Shown here piece by piece: positions 59,835-64,000 of a stretch of DNA of 64,000 bases. A program made the translations under genes and the position numbers. The DNA is taken from contig CAZTXG010000003.1 of assembly GCA_964617335.1 (NCBI GenBank), positions 27,858-91,857 of the forward strand, read 5' to 3'. Position 1 is the first letter of the stretch. The number at the start of each line of letters is the position of its first letter. The stretch is from UBA2658 sp964617335. GTDB taxonomy: Bacteria > Bacillota > Clostridia > Oscillospirales > Oscillospiraceae. The notes beneath the pieces are model-generated. The model was not told where the DNA came from. It ran no database searches and saw only the letters and a list, made by a program, of their open reading frames with translations.

Positions 59835-60343
59835 ATAAGGACAGAACTAAAAAAATTGTATGGGCGGGTCTGTTTACCGCCATGATAGCCATTGCAACCC
59901 TAGTAATACGGGTTCCCTCCCCTCTCGGCGGCTATGTTAATACGGGAGACGCTCTGGTTATACTAAGTGCCTTTCTGCTGTCCCCTGTCTGGGGCGCTGT
60001 TGCGGCAGGACTTGGCTCTGCCCTTGCTGATGTTTTTTCCGGTTACGTCATTTATGCTCCGGCGACATTTATTATTAAGGCTCTAATGGCCCTGGCTGCC
60101 GGAGGGATACTTCGTCATGTCAAAGATAAAAAACTTTTAAAATCAGCGATATTCGGCAGCATATTGGCAGAGCTTATTATGATTTTAGGCTACTTCATTT
60201 TTGAAGCCCTGTTTATGAAATTCGGTTGGGGAGCATTGGCCAACATTCCGGCAAACTGCGTGCAAGGGGTTTTCGGCGCTGCCGCCGGCACCAGTCTTTT
60301 CTATGCCCTGCTTCGCATTCCCTATGTCAGAGAAACTTTTTAG
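59831..60343 (+). CDS. ECF transporter S component
   Basis: 170 aa, six helices, substrate-binding (S) unit of an energy-coupling-factor vitamin importer. WAGLFTAMIAIATLVIRVPSPLGGYVNTGDALVILSAFLLSPVWGAVAAGLGSALAD is the S-component core (the GxN.GD loop and AxxxG(S/x)ALAD). Substrate not readable. It relies on a shared EcfA-EcfT module elsewhere. Overlaps the previous stop by 4 bp. Confidence 0.85.
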   Translation: MNKDRTKKIVWAGLFTAMIAIATLVIRVPSPLGGYVNTGDALVILSAFLLSPVWGAVAAGLGSALADVFSGYVIYAPATFIIKALMALAAGGILRHVKDKKLLKSAIFGSILAELIMILGYFIFEALFMKFGWGALANIPANCVQGVFGAAAGTSLFYALLRIPYVRETF

Positions 60344-60361
60344 CTTGTTTTAGGAGATATT

Positions 60362-61951
60362 ATGATTACTGTTGAAAATTTGTCATTACAATTTGGAGGG
60401 CAAAAGCTTTTTGATCGGGTGGACCTTCAGTTTCTTGGAGGCAACTGCTACGGAATAATCGGTGCTAACGGCTCCGGTAAATCCACCTTTCTGCGCATTC
60501 TTTCCGGTGAGCTGGATAACTATGAAGGAAATGTTTTCATAGATAAAAAAAGGCGTATGTCTGTTTTGCGTCAGGACCAGAATATGTATGATGATTATTC
60601 GGTTATGGACACGGTTATAATGGGCAACCAGCGCCTTTACGACTGCGGTAAGGAAAAGGATGCCATTTACGACAAGCCCGACTTTTCCGACGAGGACGGT
60701 ATTCGAGCCGCCGAATTAGAAGAAGAATATGCCGAGCTTGGGGGCTGGGAGTCTGAAAGCGAGGCCTCCCGTATTTTACAGGGTCTTGGCATCGCGACAG
60801 AGCTTCATTACAGCGGCATGACAGAGCTTGAAGGCAGGCAGAAGGTTAAGGTTTTGCTGGCTCAGGCCCTTTTCGGCCATCCGGATATTATACTTTTGGA
60901 CGAGCCTACAAACAACTTAGACCTTGCCTCTGTGGTTTGGCTTGAAGACTTTTTGCTGGACTATGACGGCACTGTTCTTGTTGTCTCCCATGACCGCTAT
61001 TTCCTTAACACCGTCTGCACCCATATAGTGGACATTGACTATGGCAAAATTAAGATGTATGTGGGAAACTATGACTTCTGGTATGAATCCAGCCAGCTTA
61101 TGCAAAGGCTTATTAAAGACCAGAACAAAAAGGCCGAACAGAAAATCGAGGAGCTTCAAAGCTTTATCAGGCGCTTTTCCGCAAACAAGTCAAAATCCCG
61201 TCAGGCCACCAGCCGCCGCAAGCTTATTGAAAAGCTTACAGTGGAGGAAATGCCCGCCTCCTCCCGCCGCTACCCCTGGGTTGGCTTTAAGGCCGAGCGT
61301 GAGCCGGGTAAAGACAGGCTTTTTGTCACTGACGTAAGTAAAACCCTTGACGGTGTGAAGGTTTTAAACAAGGTCAGCTTTATAATGGGCAAGGAGGATA
61401 AAATTGCTCTTATCGGCAAAAACGAGATTGCCATTACCACCCTGTTTAAAATACTTTCAGGAGAGCTTGAGCCGGACGAAGGCGAGGTAAAATGGGGTGT
61501 TTCCACAACACAGGCATATTTCCCCAAGGACAACGGTGAGTATTTTGACAACTGTGACCTTGATATTATGGACTGGATGCGCCAGTTTTCCGAGGACAAG
61601 CGGGAGAGCTATCTTCGCACCTTCCTTGGCAGGATGCTTTTTTCAAACGACGAGGTATACAAAAAAGTCAGTGTTCTCTCCGGCGGCGAAAAGGTCCGCT
61701 GTATGCTTAGTAAAATGATGCTCTCCGGCGCTAATGTCCTGATGTTTGACCAGCCTACGAACCATCTTGACCTTGAGAGCATTGCCGCCTTAAACAATGG
61801 CTTGGATGCTTTTGAGCATAATATAATATTTTCCAGCCACGACCATCAGCTTACTCAAACTGTGGCAAACCGTATTATTGAGCTTACTGAGGACGGCTGT
61901 ATAGATAAGCTTTGCTCTTATGATGAATATATGAACATTATGGATAAGTAA
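60362..61951 (+). CDS. ABC-F family ATPase (YkpA/YbiT-like) with degenerate second site
   Basis: 529 aa soluble protein with two ABC domains and no membrane part; ABC-F factors act on the ribosome. NBD1: Walker A IIGANGSGKST about 34-44, Walker B IILLDEPTNNLD. Linker helices (about 240-310) with KSKSRQATSRRKL. NBD2: the P-loop reads LIGKNEIAITT (Lys replaced by Ile) and Walker B VLMFDQPTNHLD (catalytic Glu replaced by Gln), signature LSGGEKVRCMLS intact. AGGAG precedes the ATG. Antibiotic resistance type is not implied. Confidence 0.9.
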   Translation: MITVENLSLQFGGQKLFDRVDLQFLGGNCYGIIGANGSGKSTFLRILSGELDNYEGNVFIDKKRRMSVLRQDQNMYDDYSVMDTVIMGNQRLYDCGKEKDAIYDKPDFSDEDGIRAAELEEEYAELGGWESESEASRILQGLGIATELHYSGMTELEGRQKVKVLLAQALFGHPDIILLDEPTNNLDLASVVWLEDFLLDYDGTVLVVSHDRYFLNTVCTHIVDIDYGKIKMYVGNYDFWYESSQLMQRLIKDQNKKAEQKIEELQSFIRRFSANKSKSRQATSRRKLIEKLTVEEMPASSRRYPWVGFKAEREPGKDRLFVTDVSKTLDGVKVLNKVSFIMGKEDKIALIGKNEIAITTLFKILSGELEPDEGEVKWGVSTTQAYFPKDNGEYFDNCDLDIMDWMRQFSEDKRESYLRTFLGRMLFSNDEVYKKVSVLSGGEKVRCMLSKMMLSGANVLMFDQPTNHLDLESIAALNNGLDAFEHNIIFSSHDHQLTQTVANRIIELTEDGCIDKLCSYDEYMNIMDK

Positions 61952-61967
61952 CTTACAGCATAAAACA

Positions 61968-61997
61968 TATATCGGCGGCATTTTTGCCGCCGATATA
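61968..61997 (+). terminator. Hairpin after the ABC-F gene
   Basis: Perfect 13-bp arms TATATCGGCGGCA and TGCCGCCGATATA around TTTT. T-rich sequence (CTTCTTTTTCTTT) comes 8 bases later. Confidence 0.75.
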
Positions 61998-62063
61998 AGC
62001 TTAGACTTCTTTTTCTTTACTTTCAGCCGCAGCTTTGTTATAATATTTCTGCTGCCAAAATAT

Positions 62064-62140
62064 GCGCCCGTAGCTCAGATGGATAGAGTGTCAGACTCCG
62101 ACTCTGAAGGTCGCGCGTTCGAGTCGCGCCGGGCGTACCA
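62064..62140 (+). tRNA. tRNA-Arg (anticodon CCG)
   Basis: 77 nt with encoded CCA. Acceptor GCGCCCG pairs with CGGGCGT (first pair G-U), D arm GCTCAGATGGATAGAGT, anticodon stem TCAGA/TCTGA with loop CTCCGAC, anticodon CCG at 62098-62100, T arm GCGCGTTCGAGTCGCGC. It reads CGG (Arg). An intrinsic terminator follows at once. Confidence 0.95.
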
Positions 62141-62145
62141 TGCTT

Positions 62146-62185
62146 AACTGTCGGAATCACTGTAATATCAGTGGTTCCGGCAGTT
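62146..62185 (+). terminator. Terminator after tRNA-Arg
   Basis: Arms of 17 (AACTGTCGGAATCACTG and CAGTGGTTCCGGCAGTT) with two wobble pairs and a 6-base loop, followed by TTTGTTT. Confidence 0.88.
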
Positions 62186-62274
62186 TTTGTTTATAGTTAA
62201 GCAACTTTTAAACCTGTGAAAATATGCAGGACATAAATAATACAGAGCGAAATATTCAAAGTTTTAAATTTCTG

Positions 62275-62332
62275 TTGACAAACAGGTCGAAAAGGTTTAG
62301 ACTGAATCCAAGGTCTAATCCACTTCGACCTG
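62275..62332 (+). promoter_or_regulatory. Promoter and dyad operator of the blaI-like gene
   Basis: TTGACA (62275-62280), 17-base spacer, TAGACT (62298-62303). CAGGTCGAA (62283-62291) and TTCGACCTG (62324-62332) form a perfect dyad, and inside it GGTTTAGACT and GGTCTAATCC form a second imperfect one, overlapping the -10. A repressor site, presumably for the next gene's product. Confidence 0.65.
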
Positions 62333-62349
62333 ACTTGAAAGGAGGTATT

Positions 62350-62724
62350 ATGGAAAGGGTATATGAATTGACGGCAGCTGAGACTAAGCTAGCGGAGCTT
62401 TTATGGCAAAACTCTCCCATTGCATCCATGGAAATGGTAAGGCTTGGGGAAAAGGAATTCGGCTGGAAAAAGTCCACGACATTTAGTGTCTTAAAGGTTC
62501 TGATTAAAAAGGGAGTCGCCAAAAATGAAAATGCAACTGTAAGCATGCTTTGCAGCCGGGAGCAGTTTGTGTCTATGCGCAGCCGCCGCTATGTGGAGGA
62601 TACTTTTGGTGGAAGCCTCCCCAAATTTATAACTGCCTTTTTTGGCGGGAAAAAGCCTTCGCCCGAACTGACCGAGGAGCTTATTCGCCTTATAAAAGAG
62701 CATGGGAGCGAAAATGATGGATAA
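62350..62724 (+). CDS. BlaI/MecI/CopY family repressor
   Basis: 124 aa winged-helix repressor. LTAAETKLAELLWQNSPIASMEMV and GWKKSTTFSVLKVLIKKGVAKNEN are the HTH and wing; the C-terminal dimer region follows (TEELIRLIKEH). AAAGGAGG precedes the ATG at 62350; a longer frame upstream crosses the promoter and is rejected. It overlaps the M56 gene. Such pairs respond to cell-wall antibiotics or other signals cleaved by the M56 partner. Confidence 0.9.
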   Translation: MERVYELTAAETKLAELLWQNSPIASMEMVRLGEKEFGWKKSTTFSVLKVLIKKGVAKNENATVSMLCSREQFVSMRSRRYVEDTFGGSLPKFITAFFGGKKPSPELTEELIRLIKEHGSENDG

Positions 62725-63976
62725 TCTTTTTATTGCCCTTTTGAATATGAGCCTTACGGGGGCATTTGTCATTGCAGGTATTTGCCTTGCAAGGCTTCTC
62801 CTGAAAAAAGCCCCTAAAATCATATCATATTGCCTATGGGCTGTTGCCGGTTTTCGTCTTATATTCCCCTATTCAATCAAGGGTAACTTCAGCTTAATTC
62901 CATTTAATGCCCAAATCATACCAAAGGACATCGCCATGCAGTCTCTGCCGCAAATTGACAGCGGAGTGGATTTTATAAACACTGCCATAGGCAGCATTTT
63001 GCCTGCCGCCACTCCATACGCAAGCATAAATCCCCTGCAAATATGGCTGTTTTTGGGAGAGAGCCTTTGGCTTATTGGTTTTGCCGCCATGCTGCTTTAC
63101 GGATTTATTTCCTATGTGCTGCTAAAGCGCAAAATGAGAACGGCAATTCTCATTAACGATAATATCTTTGAGGCAGAGGGTATAAAATCCCCCTTTGTTC
63201 TTGGTTTCCTCCACCCAAAAATTTATCTTCCCACCTTCCTTGAGTCAAGGGAGCTTGATTATATTATTTTACATGAGCAAACTCATATTCATCGGCGTGA
63301 TCATATTGTTAAGCCGGCGGCATATTTTATCTTGTGCCTTCACTGGTTTAACCCTCTGGTTTGGGCGGCATTTTTGCTGATGGGTGCGGATATGGAAATG
63401 TCCTGCGATGAGCGGGTGCTAAAGGAAATTGGCGGCGAGAGAAAAAAGGATTATTCCTTGTCTCTCCTTTCCGTGGCGACGGAAGGCCGCATAATCGGCG
63501 GCTCTCCCCTTACCTTCGGTGAGGGCGGAATTAAAAAAAGGGTGGAAAATGTGTTAAACTTCAAAAAACACTCACAAATAATTATTATTGCGGCGGTGAT
63601 ATTGGCGGCAGTGGTAATTGCGGGCTTTGCAGTTAATCAGAATAAAGACATCCCTCAAGAGGAAATAGGAGAAAACGAGTATATTCTGGGGGGTATCGAC
63701 GACCAAGGCGGAGTTTTAATTGATGATGATGTGGCAATATATGTGGAGGGCAGAAAAAGCGTACATATGACAATCATGGGATATGAGGCTTGGGTCGCCG
63801 CCGGCGAAAACCCCAAGGATGTATACGATTATGCCGAACGGGTGCTATATACCCCCATCGGAAAAGACCTTGACGAGCAGATGTATATGCGCATTGACGA
63901 GTATAAAGCCTGGGCTGCCGCCGGAGAAAAGGACGAGGATGTCTATGATTTTGCCCTGCCTTTTAATGGAGAATAG
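62714..63976 (+). CDS. M56 family (BlaR1/MecR1-like) membrane metalloprotease
   Basis: About 420 aa. Four membrane helices surround the zinc site HEQTHIHRRDH (HExxH in LDYIILHEQTH) near residue 185; CDERVLKE is a family motif. A fifth helix (about 295-317) is followed by a short extracellular region instead of the penicillin-sensing domain of BlaR1. That region contains a tandem repeat: YEAWVAAGENPKDVYDYA and YKAWAAAGEKDEDVYDFA, ending the protein. So the signal sensed is probably not a beta-lactam. Start 62714 or 62717 (both ATG), overlapping the repressor stop. Confidence 0.85.
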   Translation: MMDNLFIALLNMSLTGAFVIAGICLARLLLKKAPKIISYCLWAVAGFRLIFPYSIKGNFSLIPFNAQIIPKDIAMQSLPQIDSGVDFINTAIGSILPAATPYASINPLQIWLFLGESLWLIGFAAMLLYGFISYVLLKRKMRTAILINDNIFEAEGIKSPFVLGFLHPKIYLPTFLESRELDYIILHEQTHIHRRDHIVKPAAYFILCLHWFNPLVWAAFLLMGADMEMSCDERVLKEIGGERKKDYSLSLLSVATEGRIIGGSPLTFGEGGIKKRVENVLNFKKHSQIIIIAAVILAAVVIAGFAVNQNKDIPQEEIGENEYILGGIDDQGGVLIDDDVAIYVEGRKSVHMTIMGYEAWVAAGENPKDVYDYAERVLYTPIGKDLDEQMYMRIDEYKAWAAAGEKDEDVYDFALPFNGE

Positions 63977-64000
63977 CCTTTCAATTTAACCTTTCCAGCA

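Noticed and set aside
60362..61951. Antibiotic-resistance ABC-F
   Set aside because: The linker and second-domain sequences fit the housekeeping YkpA/YbiT-like group better than target-protection ABC-F proteins.
1..64000. CRISPR arrays, insertion sequences, prophage genes, attachment sites
   Set aside because: No regularly spaced repeats, transposase or phage proteins were seen anywhere in the window.

Overview
The window looks like chromosomal DNA of an anaerobic, spore-forming Clostridia-type Firmicute. Evidence is the sporulation/cell-envelope set at the left end (dacF, gerW/ytfJ, the DUF2953 gene, scpA, scpB), strong AAGGAGG-type ribosome sites with many TTG/GTG starts, T-box regulation, and an anaerobic acyl-CoA/amino-acid metabolism gene set (etfAB, acyl-CoA dehydrogenase, CoA ligases, acetate kinase). 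No phage, insertion sequence or CRISPR array was seen. Genus cannot be assigned by reading alone.

Layout. 1-24 kb is almost entirely minus-strand housekeeping: rluB (partial), dacF, gerW, DUF2953, scpB, scpA, an M50 protease, engB, lon, clpX, clpP, tig, a phosphoesterase, thrC, yraN, rnhB, rbgA, lepB, rplS, degV, a kinase, a MATE pump, an AEC permease and an SPFH/AIM24 pair. 24-32 kb holds a shikimate kinase, two sister LysR regulators, a T-box leader with a tyrosine specifier in front of an acyl-CoA ligase, a 4Fe-4S protein, a TetR regulator and ilvE. 32-42 kb has an ABC exporter, the glycine-betaine transporter opuA with a BusR-like (GntR + RCK_C) regulator, an orphan amino-acid binding protein, tmcAL and ackA. 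43-51 kb has etfAB, an acyl-CoA dehydrogenase, a zinc-ribbon membrane protein, and the minus-strand operon aroE'-aroK / phenylacetate-CoA ligase / ACT protein. 51-56 kb is a complete livJHMGF operon. 56-64 kb has a polysaccharide set (glycosyltransferase, DUF4330, O-antigen-ligase-like), an ECF S component, an ABC-F protein, tRNA-Arg(CCG) and a BlaI/M56 pair.

The most interesting signal concerns aromatic amino acids. The aroK-paaK-ACT operon is preceded by a 34-codon open frame with its own ribosome site and eight Phe codons (FFF...F..FFF...F), followed 25 bases later by a strong intrinsic terminator: the layout of a phenylalanine attenuator. Separately, a T-box whose specifier reads UAC (Tyr) and whose UGGU bulge matches an A discriminator controls a different acyl-CoA ligase. 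Both devices switch genes on when the charged tRNA is short, which fits salvage of aryl acids into aromatic amino acids (aryl acid to aryl-CoA, then reductive carboxylation elsewhere in the genome) rather than degradation. This is inference; the ligase substrates are not proven by sequence.

Other points: an M50 protease gene that appears to start at AUA, an AroE remnant fused to AroK, an ABC-F protein with a degenerate second ATPase site, and repeated use of TTGCAA as a -35 element.
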